A DNA stretch of 64,000 nucleotides from Symsagittifera roscoffensis (GCF_963678635.1 NW_026971238.1:1-64000); one strand, 5' to 3'. Positions 38,801-42,440 are shown, counted from the first letter of the stretch. Numbers and translations: made by a program. Notes: generated by a model not told the origin, from the sequence alone.

Positions 38801-41800
38801 ATGTTTCAGTTTCATTATCAAAAAATGAAACCAAATCTAAACTTGGAACTCCTTTACTCCGACACGGATAGTTTTATTTACGCTATAAAAACTGATGACG
38901 TTTACCGAGACTTGGAGAAAATAAAAGCTGATTTCGACTTTTCAAATTACGATAAGGACCATTTCTTGTACGAGGATACCAACAAGAAAGTTGTGCTGAA
39001 GTTCAAAGACGAGACTGGTGGGAAGCCGATCAGAGAATTCATCGCCCTAAAACCGAAACTATATTCGGTCGTCCTTAATGGTAAATAAATATTAAGCCAC
39101 CCTTCCAACCCCCATTCCTACCTTTTACAGAACAAAAATACCACCACCAACCTACCTACACCCCTTAATTTGTTGCATTAAACTATGGGCATTTAGCTGA
39201 TTTAGGCAACATTATACAATGTTGCCTAAACGTTGATTTATCTGACAACATATTCCCTCTTGTTTCCTCTTTTTTAATCATAATTTAGAGTCTTCTGCTC
39301 TTTTTTGGTAAAATGAATCAAATTTTGTTCGGTATAAATTGAGTTTCTGAAGTGAAATGAAGCTATCCCCTACGTTGTAGAAAAGAATAATAATTTTGCT
39401 TCTGTTTAGAAGGCACTCAAAAATTGAGTGCCAAAGGAATTAAACGGAGTGCACAGAGAGAACTGGTCCACCAAACCTTCAGGGACACATTATTCACAGG
39501 AAAAACAATGAGAGTATACAACTATAATATAGTTTCGAAAGGTCACACCAATATGACAGTGAAACAAAACAAACTTGCATTATCACCATTCGACTCAAAA
39601 CGTTTTCTACTTTTCGACGGAATTTCGACAGTGCCCTTTGGCCATAAAGCCGCTGAAGAAAATGCTTTTCTAGAAGACATTTACATGGACACCGAGTGGG
39701 CCAACTCATACAATGAAACTGATAACAGTTCTCCCGATTTTACACTCCCGGATTGGGGATTTTTACAGCGGCCCTACTCAGAAGCAGAGCTGCAAGAAGA
39801 AGAAGAAGCTTCTAGTAGCCGAGTCCGTGAACGTCCCCCTATAAAAAACCCATTTATTTTATTTGAAGCTTCAGAAGAACGACCATCTAAAAAACAGCGC
39901 AAAGAAAACCAAAACAATAAACATTAAAGTCTGAAACATATATTTTCAGATGATTTTTACTGTTCGTCCTTTTTATACTTCGACTTGTATATGTTTTGGT
40001 TTTTACCAATTTACAACTAATAAAATACTCGTATTGAGCTCAATCACTGTTTTAACATAAATAGCTTCAGGCAAATAAACTAGTAGACGCAAACCAAGTG
40101 TTAATTCAAACAAATGTGTGAAATCCTTAGGCTTGTTTTGAATAACAAACTTTAATAGCATGACAAATCTTTGACGAAAAGAAAGAAAGAAAGCCAGGAA
40201 ATGATATCCACATGAAACTAGGACGAAAAAAGAAAAGTTCAGGAATTAGGACGATTAATTTTTATTATCGCGGGAAAAGGGACCGCTTTCAAAGGAATTA
40301 GAAGGAATTATTGTATCGCGTCCCGGTTGTTGAGCTCAGCTTAACAAGATCCTAAGGAGGGGGTCTTTTACTTTAGGGGTGGGAAATTTGCGATCATTTA
40401 CAAAATCCTAGGATAGGGGTCCTCCAAAAAATTAAGGACCCCTTTCCTAGGATTTTGCTTTACGTGAGGACCCCCCCCCCCCCCCCCCTAGGATCCGGGA
40501 CACGATACAATACTACTGTGAACACTTTTCATGACTTTTTCTTGAAAAAAAAACAACAAAACAAGGATAGCCGGTTGCTGTGCAAGCAGCACAAAATGTT
40601 CCGAACAGCCTTAAAAATGCAAAAATTTGTGTCGCTTTTTCTGCTTGTTGTCATAAAAAAAATTGCACGAAAAAATAAAACTTAGCATATTTGACATTCA
40701 TAGTAAAATTCGCCTATTGCAAATTTTCATGCAGAAAATTTTGAATTTTGTTTTTGATTCCCAAATTGGCGCTAAAAAACTCCAAGAAGTAACTTTACTT
40801 GAGTGAAAATAAATTGTCATGGCTTAAATTACGCGTAAATGTGGGCCTGCTAAGCATCACCTTAAAAGCTTGAAAATAGACCAAAAAAATCGAACTGGTT
40901 TTTTTCGATAGAGAAAAGTTTTTCAAAATTTTTTTGTCGTTCGAATCACGACTGAAAGGGCTTTAACATGATTTATCACTCGACCTATTCCTATGATTTA
41001 TTTGTGGAACCTGATTATGGGTGAAAACAAAAAAAGAGAAAAAACTAAGACACCCGAATACAAAGTTCCTACTCATTTTTAAAATGATCGGAAAAAAACA
41101 ATCAAGACCTATATGAGAGTCTTCAGTGCGTTCATAGACACTTTAAAACAAAGCCTACAAAACGAAAAAGTAAATGAAGGATTTGATTCATACCAAAAGA
41201 CACCAGACACTGTCTTGATGAATTTTAAAGGTTTCAATGCATCTTTGCTCTCCCAGACACCAAAGTTTGATTAGCCCATCTGAGGAGCCTGATAGAACCT
41301 GGAGATAAAAATTTCAAGCTCAGGTGTTAGCTGATTACGAAAGAAATCTGGCGAAACTTAACGAGACACATCGGTTGCAACAGTTTGAATCTGACAAACC
41401 GTTGAACTTCAATCTGCCGCACCTGCTATGTCACTCGCAACTTTCGCCTGACATAATATTTTTCAACCCACTTTTGTACCGTCTGGAGAAACAACTAAAG
41501 ACTTGACGATGTTGGAATGGCCCTTCAGCTTGAGGTTAAAATTTTGTGTTCTCGGGTCCCAGACAAGCAACGACTAAAGTCAACAAAATTCCTTTAAAAA
41601 TGAACGAAATTATGAAATTTCCCATCGAACAATTAAGCGTAACTGTATGTTTACCTTGTCTGAAGTTCCTGCTACACATACGGTTCCAGTGGGGTTCATA
41701 CTTAGACTGTATATTGAATCGGTAGCGCCCATCAAATTTTGAGCTTGAACAAAATTGAACTAGTTTCAATCATTCGTCTTAGCAATTGAATGACATATGT

Positions 41801-42440
41801 GGTTACGCACTGTTAATTGTATTATTTGTCGCTGTCAGTTGCAGCAGTTTTCCAACATCCCATAAAAATATTTGTCTGTCGAAGCCAGCACTTGCAACTA
41901 GCTCTCGATCACGTCCGTATGCCAAACACTTCACATAATCTTTATGGGTCCTTAGAGTAGACATGCAAAACCCACGACTCACATTCCAAACCTTCACGGT
42001 GCAATCCGAGCTCGCAGAAACGACTAAATATAATTGTATCTCTCTTCTCATTTTTACGCAATAACTTATTTACGCAATAATAACGGCTGTTCTACTTACT
42101 GTTTTTACCATTCATACATAAAACAATGTCATTCACCCAATCGCAGTGATGCTCCATCGCTTGAGGGACGAGCTGGTTTTTGGACAGCGCTGTTGAGCCT
42201 ACGCTCCATGAACGGATGACGCTATCTCGCCCTGCGCTATACAGCCGCTTTTCATGAGGATCGAATTGCAGCGCATTGACACCATTGTGGTGATACTTGA
42301 TATCATTTTGATCTTCGCGAATAATAACTGTCACCTATCAAGTTAATCGATTAGAAACTCTAATTGAAGAACAAATTATTAAAAACATTTAATACCGTTC
42401 GCCTTTGGCGCTGTGCTCCAGAGCGATTGTAACCACTCAT
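11720..42440 (-). CDS. Wdr48: WDR48 / UAF1, WD40 activator of ubiquitin-specific proteases (14 coding exons)
   Basis: WDR48 is the WD40 scaffold that binds and activates the deubiquitinases USP1, USP12 and USP46. Exons on the minus strand, 5' to 3': 42440-42396, 42334-42100, 42023-41811, 41743-41655, 41573-41472, 41298-41194, 21047-20823, 20754-20610, 20536-20222, 15434-15166, 14938-14825, 14485-14403, 14228-14006, 11851-11720. All junctions are GT-AG and phases agree; the total is 2,295 nt, 764 codons plus stop. Landmarks matching the family: [85 protein letters not shown], and a C-terminal [10 protein letters not shown]. The protein is longer than the vertebrate one (about 677 aa) because of insertions in the middle and C-terminal half. 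Intron 6 is 20.1 kb and holds a Polinton. Exon choice comes from translation and splice sites only. Confidence 0.92.
11852..12882. other. WDR48 intron 13, left part
   Basis: Intronic AT-rich sequence with no supportable gene or repeat recognised. Confidence 0.6.
12883..13417. mobile_element. Foldback (long palindromic) element in WDR48 intron 13
   Basis: A 535-bp near-palindrome. It begins ATTAAAGTTCTTTGAATTTC and ends GAAATTCAAAGAACTTTAAT; matching internal landmarks occur in inverse order, for example TGATTGGCAC with GTGCCAATCA and GAACGCAACGAAAC with GTTTCGTTGCGTTC. The arms are about 250 bases with a small unpaired centre near 13150. No ORF is conserved. One-armed relatives of the same family occur at 17.7, 19.1 and 22.0 kb, so it behaves like a MITE or foldback family. 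Confidence 0.8.
14006..15434 (-). CDS. Wdr48: WDR48 exons 10-13 (C-terminal domain)
   Basis: Exon 10 (15434-15166) carries [13 protein letters not shown], then a poorly conserved Glu/Ser-rich stretch and [10 protein letters not shown]. Exon 11 (14938-14825) encodes AIARFLIPS and [11 protein letters not shown]. Exon 12 (14485-14403, 83 bases) encodes [15 protein letters not shown]. Exon 13 (14228-14006) encodes [18 protein letters not shown], then a Gly/Ser/His-rich insertion, then ELICNDV. Exon 12 is read from a frame other than the longer open frame around it and is chosen because it restores phase and matches the family's KxPFxLxPH segment. Confidence 0.85.
16500..17410 (+). pseudogene. LINE ORF2 C-terminal remnant (Jockey-like)
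   Basis: The plus strand carries peptides in the order found after the RT domain of Jockey-type LINEs: [31 protein letters not shown], then after a gap [28 protein letters not shown] and finally [13 protein letters not shown], the position of the usual DLWxxPxxAAxFL ending. Frameshifts and stops separate the pieces. Two near-identical 23-base stretches (CCCTTTTTATCTATTCCCAACC) near 17188-17245 are a local tandem duplication. It lies in WDR48 intron 9, antisense to the gene. Confidence 0.65.
17690..18300. repeat. Dispersed intronic repeat, copy A
   Basis: Shares landmarks with 19080-19480, with 21950-22270 and with an arm of the foldback at 12883-13417: CAATGAACGCAAGTAAAC, ACTTTCGAATCTCAAAG, TTAAGCTCTTTGAA, ATTCCACT, CACTTTCGAAACTAGAAAT, and downstream AAGACCTATATAAGTCTTCAC. 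The family appears several times in WDR48 introns 6 and 9. Confidence 0.65.
18481..18497. repeat. Palindromic GCGAAGC-GCTTCGC motif (type copy)
   Basis: GCGAAGCTGCGCTTCGC is an inverted repeat of 7 bases with a short centre, followed by AAACACTT. Related copies occur at 10034, 15498, 15946, 19489 and 21078, four of them followed by an ACTTGCGATACA-like tail. It is probably part of a small non-autonomous repeat. Confidence 0.6.
18591..18657 (-). other. tRNA-derived sequence (pseudo-tRNA or SINE head)
   Basis: On the minus strand there is a good pol III box A (TGGCTGAGTGC, 18648-18638) and a good box B (GATTCGAATCC, within 18604-18593) with the spacing of a tRNA of Leu/Ser type. The acceptor ends do not pair, so a functional tRNA is unlikely. 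A SINE head or tRNA pseudogene in WDR48 intron 9 is more likely. Confidence 0.5.
19080..19480. repeat. Dispersed intronic repeat, copy B
   Basis: Same landmark order as 17690-18300: AATGAACCCAAGTAAAC, TTATTCCACTGGAAACC, CTTTCGAAACTAGAAATCG, GTTCGTATTTAGAGAGTG, AAGTGCATATATACCTC, and AAGACCTATGAAAGAGTCTTCAC. Confidence 0.65.
20222..21047 (-). CDS. Wdr48: WDR48 exons 7-9 (last WD40 repeats and following region)
   Basis: Exon 7 (21047-20823) continues the repeat started in exon 6 with [11 protein letters not shown] and ends IN-KW before GTTAGT. Exon 8 (20754-20610) is poorly conserved and Asp/Ser-rich, ending in the SYVIEG region. Exon 9 (20536-20222) encodes [20 protein letters not shown] and the hallmark [13 protein letters not shown]. 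The introns of 68 and 73 bases have TTTTTAG and TTTTCAG acceptors. The C-terminal part of exon 7 ([18 protein letters not shown]) aligns with the family segment ending in NKW. Confidence 0.9.
21950..22271. repeat. Dispersed intronic repeat, copy C, at the Polinton insertion site
   Basis: Carries the GAACGCACGGAAACAG, AACTTTTGAATTTCAAA, GAAGCTCTTTAAATTT and ACTGGATCAAAATG landmarks of the family. The Polinton begins at 22278, so the insertion target GTGAAC lies at or in this repeat. On the other side, 40518 onward (GTGAACACTTTTCATGAC) and the AAGACCTATATGAGAGTCTTCAG near 41106 resemble the downstream part of the same repeat. Confidence 0.55.
22272..22277. other. Polinton target-site duplication, left (GTGAAC)
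   Basis: GTGAAC precedes the AGT terminus of the left inverted repeat and is identical to 40518-40523 after the ACT terminus on the right. Six bases is the duplication length of Polintons. Confidence 0.85.
22278..22500. repeat. Polinton left terminal inverted repeat
   Basis: About 220 bases matching the reverse complement of 40315-40517: AGTAATATTGTATCGTG, CGGATCCTAAGG, a G run of about 16, CACGTAAAGCAAAATCC, AGGACCCCTATCCTAGG, and a final GGGACACGATACAA. The repeat is itself an imperfect palindrome: it opens TTGTATCGTGTCCC and closes GGGACACGATACAA, with internal mirrored blocks. Confidence 0.9.
22975..23349 (+). CDS. Polinton accessory protein, unknown function
   Basis: An open frame of about 124 codons, rich in aromatic and charged residues, with no recognised domain or membrane segment. 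The frame is open from 22927 but contains no ATG. The nearest ATG (22916) is in another frame and stops after 20 codons, so a start-region frameshift or a non-AUG start are both possible. It overlaps the next gene (23315) by 35 bases, the dense packing seen through this element, which supports it being a real gene. Confidence 0.55.
   Translation: MIFKEQFYLSELQQISWCISTKQKYGTVSDLNIADYENVFDYSFDFKSLWVDKDLERKIRLCFNKLSKYKKLPVVYLIIYHRYLNESKWYLQGHFYFHWLEIQQVGEVLEKINNEIAKKQSNSY
23315..23749 (+). CDS. Polinton accessory protein, unknown function
   Basis: 144 aa, from an ATG at 23315. It contains [15 protein letters not shown] near the start and a central [22 protein letters not shown] followed by [16 protein letters not shown]. 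The pattern DAAG(F)...GPxYCYM...GHxSG recalls small conserved Polinton proteins of unknown role, but I cannot name it with confidence. Its end overlaps the next start (ATGCTAG), which implies coordinated expression. Confidence 0.6.
   Translation: MKLQKSRVTPIDLKIIHEIYTSLKQTYPDNSNRRNYFLAACSLFFVSSDNLNYDILIKLRPYGGLIGIDNSSLDKYLKNSKILRLHAILHDAAGFIHEFYQQGPTYCYMLPWNCNNSLLGHLSGIAFCLFIKLKKPEVYHLLEC
23743..24312 (+). CDS. RNase H-fold exonuclease-like protein of Polinton
   Basis: 189 aa. The N-terminus [23 protein letters not shown] has a DxE pair on a predicted first strand, as in RNase H-fold 3'-5' exonucleases. The middle ([17 protein letters not shown], then [16 protein letters not shown]) and the C-terminal Cys/His cluster (C..H...Y....HCAL) match a conserved protein often seen in animal Polintons and related integrated elements. 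Catalytic activity is inferred from the DxE motif only. It overlaps the neighbours on both sides. Nothing in the frame is broken. Confidence 0.6.
   Translation: MLGERSVVLDVEGFRYKKNAFVVKELAITTSDYSDRLIFLPPVNFNILPKLEQKAYNWLTNYLHGLDWENGDYLYINLNQILQSFVLRNPGAVFYAKGKEKTEFLAKYLDRKIENLDDLGCPRVENLYFKNYPSCNKHIPHYNSRNHCALKKTKVFYDWLKNEQQREISESGDIPITKFNALCVDDSRG
24227..24568 (+). CDS. Small Polinton protein with possible PC4-like core
   Basis: 113 aa, ATG at 24227, overlapping the previous gene by 86 bases in another frame. The central part ([15 protein letters not shown]...[25 protein letters not shown]) has the strand pattern and helix of a PC4-type single-strand DNA-binding core: basic strand, then I(T/I)(L/I)S..E...L. 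The C-terminus is Ser/Thr-rich. The assignment is weak and structural prediction would decide it. A better PC4 candidate lies at 31864-32160. Confidence 0.45.
   Translation: MNNSERSAKVETYLSPNSMLCAWMTPEGDIKISLTRIERIDCSGQIVQRKEQIIISEEELSTLKKFFPVIDQFVYFQRFKFIRNVSQQAKSISSRTSLSTQTSARSSDGSKQQ
24549..24731 (+). CDS. Small hypothetical Polinton protein
   Basis: 60 aa from ATG at 24549, overlapping the previous gene by 20 bases. It is charged, with [23 protein letters not shown] and a C-terminal EIFYCSQK. It is unrecognised, and is listed because it fits the overlapping gene string and fills an otherwise empty interval. Confidence 0.4.
   Translation: MDLNSSELPDEIKTIVKEDTVKKIMYYKKTANIPANFVLEMHDINDRDFTRYEIFYCSQK
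24804..25088 (+). CDS. Polinton two-segment membrane protein
   Basis: 94 aa. After an acidic N-terminus comes [27 protein letters not shown], a clear transmembrane segment preceded by the conserved LPRSEVVF motif. A second hydrophobic stretch ([17 protein letters not shown]) ends in LPNPRI. This architecture is common among animal Polintons and their virus-like relatives, and a role in the virion or a membrane interaction is likely but unproven. The stop overlaps the ATPase start (ATGA). Confidence 0.7.
   Translation: MSEATTAVDEPDATLVTEFVYNETNSEKKSWKFCNNVTLPRSEVVFVAQMVVILILLTFCILKLSFTKLSCEETSVWFSILSGLVGYVLPNPRI
25085..25786 (+). CDS. Polinton genome-packaging ATPase (FtsK/HerA-type, A32-like)
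   Basis: 233 aa, read from the ATG at 25085, which overlaps the upstream stop. It has a Walker A motif GPSGSGKT (residues 17-24) and a Walker [10 protein letters not shown] (about 82-90). The family pumps DNA into preformed capsids using ATP. An Asp-Asp after the Walker B strand is usual in the family. The frame is intact. It overlaps the next gene by 53 bases, so it was probably expressed as part of a compact unit with the structural genes downstream. Confidence 0.85.
   Translation: MNKVIDTSTRTFMAIVGPSGSGKTELILKLLMGNTFYPKFGTVLYLYKEMQPAFSEKVSSREVNVEFMKFDEFKSVRKLENVLLVFDDSCEDIYNDKEFVRLATAGRHRGIDVIYVKHNWFQQSRWSRTIDFNTSHIILFKSPRDVQQLDLLGRQLNVSKFLRNCYELATRDSFGHLLIDLDPRTSDCLRYCSNITPPGPTVFYLPLSEAEITPITNEKEKLIYSAAYGTTET
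25734..26039 (+). CDS. Conserved small Polinton protein, unknown function
   Basis: 101 aa, from ATG 25734. The pattern [36 protein letters not shown], followed by basic residues ([14 protein letters not shown]), is typical of a ~100-aa protein found in many Polintons and relatives just beside the ATPase. Its C-terminus normally carries a Gly-rich end (RGGF); here EGFHLVRQI replaces it. The function is unknown. The stop overlaps the next ATG by one base. Confidence 0.6.
   Translation: MKKKNLSILRHMVQLKPDQLRRLIRKTSNREIITLICECLLNVVNGNVPVKIANIERFETAYKYLITPKTSVVKKRAIILSKEGFHLVRQILYFCYKYLTT
26039..26755 (+). CDS. Conserved Polinton protein, unknown function
   Basis: About 238 aa, from the ATG at 26039 (TAATG overlap with the upstream stop). 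The N-terminus [15 protein letters not shown] matches a conserved Polinton protein start. A disordered Gln/Thr/Glu-rich middle leads to [31 protein letters not shown], the best-conserved block of this family. The C-terminus is Arg/Lys/Ser-rich. The function is not known. A further frame opens at 26601 with the same basic character and may be its tail after a frameshift. Confidence 0.6.
   Translation: MMTAEEFILIPKHLYVKEQPHAARVLHDNNIKHKNAQLSYLNRLRPQLPPQTSKTTATKETFTDNVEPQQEQLKLSTDDEEVPVERVKDEILEEKHNRQTESILGQLQVLEDKKFVRAKTVLEIIENSERVTINRDNEVIYVDKVPTGLKATIFLYDIQQPTKKLHNPAFINISTALNLNENLVINRNAKHAVQSAPINAQEKREPGLSRTRSTSPTWQEKSSANLKRSKKQTKKSQR
26779..27818 (+). pseudogene. Polinton integrase (retroviral type), frameshifted
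   Basis: The rve-type DDE integrase inserts the Polinton and makes the 6-bp duplication. The N-terminal part (26.89-27.07 kb) reads [11 protein letters not shown] and [16 protein letters not shown]; the catalytic core follows with WSLDLAFVD (first Asp), [12 protein letters not shown] (second Asp) and [14 protein letters not shown] (Glu). The C-terminus has a chromo-like [11 protein letters not shown]...DEVFEVFDI. The first part is in a different frame from the core; the switch falls near 27060-27075, just before [10 protein letters not shown], so a one-base indel breaks the gene. It overlaps the penton-like gene by 8 bases. The upstream limit is uncertain. Confidence 0.85.
27811..28704 (+). 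pseudogene. Polinton penton-like minor capsid protein with in-frame stop
   Basis: The N-terminus has [47 protein letters not shown], characteristic of the single jelly-roll minor capsid (penton) protein of Polintons. The frame runs 207 codons to a TAG at 28432-28434 and then continues in the same frame to TGA at 28704 with a conserved C-terminal half ([19 protein letters not shown]). The stop therefore cuts the protein at about 70% of its length. A sequencing error or readthrough cannot be excluded, but other genes of this copy are also broken. Confidence 0.8.
28710..29118 (+). pseudogene. pX-like core protein, frameshifted at an A run
   Basis: The start at ATG 28710 reads into [39 protein letters not shown], a basic pX-like Polinton protein. 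After the A9 run at 28853-28861 the frame changes; the rest of the typical sequence ([27 protein letters not shown], then a very basic tail) lies in the next frame and ends at 29118. The likely cause is one extra A, but homopolymer sequencing error is a real alternative. The 3' end overlaps the capsid gene by 11 bases. Confidence 0.75.
29108..30424 (+). CDS. Polinton major capsid protein (double jelly-roll)
   Basis: 438 aa, intact. Family features include [30 protein letters not shown] and [10 protein letters not shown] near the N-terminus, a [18 protein letters not shown] block, an FIETEFSYG segment, and a C-terminal [20 protein letters not shown]. These match the hexon-like double jelly-roll capsid protein of Polintons. 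The gene lies between pX and protease, the conserved morphogenesis order. It starts 11 bases inside the pX reading frame. Confidence 0.88.
   Translation: MISNLIPSEATHSSLDLFEKPPLLVTFENAFTQKIGPSYSPDGPMLEFEVLGDRNNFIDLQRTRLEIVARIVRSNGNVLRTHATEAANRDTPYFVNNPLSSLLSECTLSLNGEKISTTNANFAHKSFIETEFSYGNDAKKTWLACQGYYYEENPSAVDGAGRRADDVMERKGLVAASSELKLFGKIACDFLSCDKHLLSGVTIRLSLRRSPNDFVVISEDAAKHYKVQIIEANLYVRKMTVTDYVLSSIEKTLLKNPAIYNYIEVVPKTFLATAGVQSWRHEDVFAKEPVRRMIVAMSINEAYLGTNRTNPFHYQKFGLNEIIVYRNGLPIAGTPISTSDNKRIYYNTLEALDFVLNTSHGISLANYDNHYIMAFDLTSTQEASHDFIHPELTNCTISLELKFDAGLANNVELLFMGERASTVYVRSDRKITKNTLMT
30432..30869 (+). CDS. Polinton adenain-like cysteine protease
   Basis: 145 aa, intact. The catalytic triad of the C5/C48-type proteases is visible: His54 in PGTHWLLF, Asp69 in FFADPLG, and Cys109 in SVLCGLYC, with the oxyanion Gln at 102 (PIQSADS). 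The enzyme matures the capsid in related viruses. It starts 7 bases after the capsid stop. Confidence 0.88.
   Translation: MDNLQLVEIINRCKHLKHRFRGVFPADLPCSSVLKNDNTFMIMNASPSDQPGTHWLLFAQAGGQIFFADPLGKRLCDYPLVYKNMRRTIHEGNQLLLKKPIQSADSVLCGLYCIYVAHVIITNKFPIGFKLNDHDLIRFAKHMLF
30973..31082. repeat. Internal 110-bp inverted repeat of the Polinton, left copy
   Basis: Inverse counterpart of 34526-34635. The GC-rich core, CCCGGCGTTGCTCGTCGCTA followed by CGCTCCTCGGGAACGCC, stands out from the AT-rich surroundings and can itself fold (GGCGTT with AACGCC). The pair encloses a 3.4-kb module holding three accessory genes. Confidence 0.85.
31136..31762 (-). CDS. Polinton accessory protein with HxH motif, possible HUH-nuclease relative
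   Basis: 208 aa on the minus strand, ATG at 31762 or 31750. Residues 59-68 read [10 protein letters not shown], an HxH within a hydrophobic strand as in the metal-binding motif of HUH (Rep-type) endonucleases. No convincing downstream YxxxK catalytic motif was found, and the protein lacks a helicase domain. The rest is unrecognised; [10 protein letters not shown] lies at about 140. The HUH idea is a hypothesis. The gene lies inside the 110-bp inverted-repeat pair, in the orientation opposite to the capsid genes. Confidence 0.45.
   Translation of the reverse strand: MVEAMYEQSPDYFKQFRKNYKFFVLNHEPNFSGFASKANFAVSSHSNKLDFCNHSIDNEKHYHVLVEFRKESTDLLNKMTSKAFVVPCLLSTFKYLILGCSNYELSGPLMEKLKIAVNYNSINNLDVSGVPVRRRLPQVCFGSQTKSVQTQTDVITNVTIERFTNILNGENAAEFSKIIDIILSGYGCMEIDSNTLFVKFIMEKKFKF
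31864..32160 (-). CDS. PC4-like single-strand DNA-binding protein (tentative)
   Basis: 98 aa. After an acidic start, residues 25-80 ([10 protein letters not shown]...[39 protein letters not shown]) reproduce the PC4/p15 pattern: a basic strand, an IKLY(Y)KK strand, an acidic turn, a GITLS strand and a closing helix. PC4-type proteins bind single-stranded DNA and would suit the strand-displacement replication of a protein-primed polymerase. The C-terminal tail is basic. It is read on the minus strand upstream of the HxH gene. Confidence 0.55.
   Translation of the reverse strand: MYASLETDVDYFDDFRDISSNDKRLVRVGAKTFAQTGTYITIKLYKKDEEGTFKYRQGITLSTGEFESLADNYTKIKRLTKAKNCDVTEKLRKKAKQI
32161..32771. 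promoter_or_regulatory. Divergent promoter region inside the Polinton
   Basis: About 610 bases between the divergent PC4-like gene (minus) and the 214-aa gene (plus), with no ORF. It is AT-rich with several TATA-like stretches. The head-to-head layout implies shared control sequences, but I cannot point to specific sites. Confidence 0.4.
32772..33416 (+). CDS. Polinton accessory protein, unknown, with basic C-terminus
   Basis: 214 aa, hydrophilic, rich in Ser, Thr, Glu and Tyr, probably disordered. The C-terminus [11 protein letters not shown] contains a PKKRK-type nuclear localization signal, suggesting a nuclear protein. There are no domains or membrane segments. It lies between the two 110-bp inverted repeats with the PC4-like and HxH genes. 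Confidence 0.5.
   Translation: MTSPLQIISVSDRERTIIYQTYTRESIAVIHQQKERVSPSTASPFNDLAPRKNDENQNEEWTTKSHIMLPNYLLDHIDLLRQNRKRMYESCTIHESYPALEKTEINDTTSLEQSPRKILFAYDCESMPLYENQEGCIRDYAEREAYWDIPTAMSPESFVRGAVSTPEQSTSYSDARVSSSAETIDLVTPDLIQGTPPNAACYAPKKRKLQFRGF
33417..34525. other. Non-coding Polinton segment before the right internal repeat
   Basis: AT-rich with homopolymer runs, a GA microsatellite near 33668-33688, and an imperfect inverted pair: ACACTCTCTGTCC near 33830 with CAGAGAGTGTTT near 33899. No gene was seen. Confidence 0.5.
34526..34635. repeat. Internal 110-bp inverted repeat of the Polinton, right copy
   Basis: Reverse complement of 30973-31082 with few differences, including the GGCGTTCCCGAGGAGCGTAG core. 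On its own it can form a hairpin. Confidence 0.85.
34636..35349. other. Non-coding region upstream of the Polinton polymerase
   Basis: AT-rich; presumably holds the polymerase promoter. No ORF or specific site is supportable. Confidence 0.45.
36390..36510 (+). other. Intron 1 of the Polinton polymerase
   Basis: 121 bases, donor CCG|GTAAGC, acceptor TTCTGTTCAG|GTAC. Removing it joins INVFR to [11 protein letters not shown], the expected family continuation. The intron contains stops in all relevant frames. Confidence 0.75.
39081..39409 (+). other. Intron 2 of the Polinton polymerase
   Basis: 329 bases, donor AATG|GTAAAT, acceptor TTCTGTTTAG|AAGG. It joins KLYSVVLN to [14 protein letters not shown], matching the C-terminal region of the family, where an AKGIK segment follows the last strand of the palm. 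Confidence 0.75.
39928..40314. other. Non-coding segment between polymerase and right inverted repeat
   Basis: AT-rich 3' flank of the polymerase. Contains a GAAAGAAAGAAAG microsatellite near 40178. No gene. Confidence 0.5.
40315..40517. repeat. Polinton right terminal inverted repeat
   Basis: Reverse-complement match to 22278-22500, ending GGGACACGATACAATACTACT. It has a C run of about 17-19 opposite the G run on the left, and a shorter GGAGGGGGTC block. The internal palindromic organization is the same as on the left. Confidence 0.9.
40518..40523. other. Polinton target-site duplication, right (GTGAAC)
   Basis: Identical to 22272-22277; directly follows the ACT terminus of the right inverted repeat. 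Confidence 0.85.
40524..41193. other. WDR48 intron 6, part right of the Polinton
   Basis: AT-rich. Contains a fragment of the dispersed repeat family (ATCAAGACCTATATGAGAGTCTTCAG near 41101). No gene. Confidence 0.5.
41194..42440 (-). CDS. Wdr48: WDR48 exons 1-6 (N-terminal WD40 repeats)
   Basis: Exon 1 (42440-42396) starts at the ATG of [10 protein letters not shown] and ends before GTATTA. Exon 2 encodes the first WD repeat (NGVNAL...RSWSVG) and HCDWVND. Exon 3 gives [12 protein letters not shown] and the KDYVK and DRQIFLWD repeats. Exons 4 and 5 give [13 protein letters not shown] and LLVWDPRT with [11 protein letters not shown]. Exon 6 gives [11 protein letters not shown] and QRCIETF. The introns here are 61-173 bases, in strong contrast to intron 6. 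Exon 3 starts in the split codon after the NGKN of exon 2, which supports the chosen acceptor at 42024. Confidence 0.9.

Larger units (their letters stand above)
35350..39927 (+). pseudogene. Protein-primed DNA polymerase B of Polinton, with two introns and three breaks
   Basis: Replicates the element by protein priming. N-terminal C2H2-type fingers ([22 protein letters not shown] and two more) are followed by the [21 protein letters not shown] block. The exonuclease motifs are YFDLES (near 36846), [11 protein letters not shown], and [10 protein letters not shown] Cys/His module (CWICENDF...DHCHY...HNECN, 37131-37230) resembles endonuclease VII. Polymerase motif A is DANNLYG (near 38084), B is [11 protein letters not shown] is YSDTDS (near 38858). 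Introns are inferred at 36390-36510 (GTAAGC...TTCAG) and 39081-39409 (GTAAAT...TTTAG); both keep family sequence in frame. Breaks: TAA at 36160-36162, a frameshift near 36600-36620, another near 37425-37450. The catalytic core exon is open. Confidence 0.88.
22278..40517. mobile_element. Polinton/Maverick DNA transposon, 18,240 bp, complete
   Basis: Polintons are self-synthesizing DNA transposons with virus-like gene sets. This copy has 6-bp target duplications, 5'-AGT...ACT-3' ends, ~200-bp inverted repeats, and the hallmark genes: ATPase (25085-25786), integrase (26779-27818), penton-like (27811-28704), pX-like (28710-29118), major capsid (29108-30424), adenain-like protease (30432-30869) and protein-primed DNA polymerase B (35350-39927). 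Accessory genes lie at 22.9-26.7 kb and 31.1-33.4 kb, on both strands. It sits in WDR48 intron 6, with its main coding strand opposite to the host gene. Breaks in integrase, penton, pX and polymerase suggest it can no longer move unaided. Confidence 0.95.
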
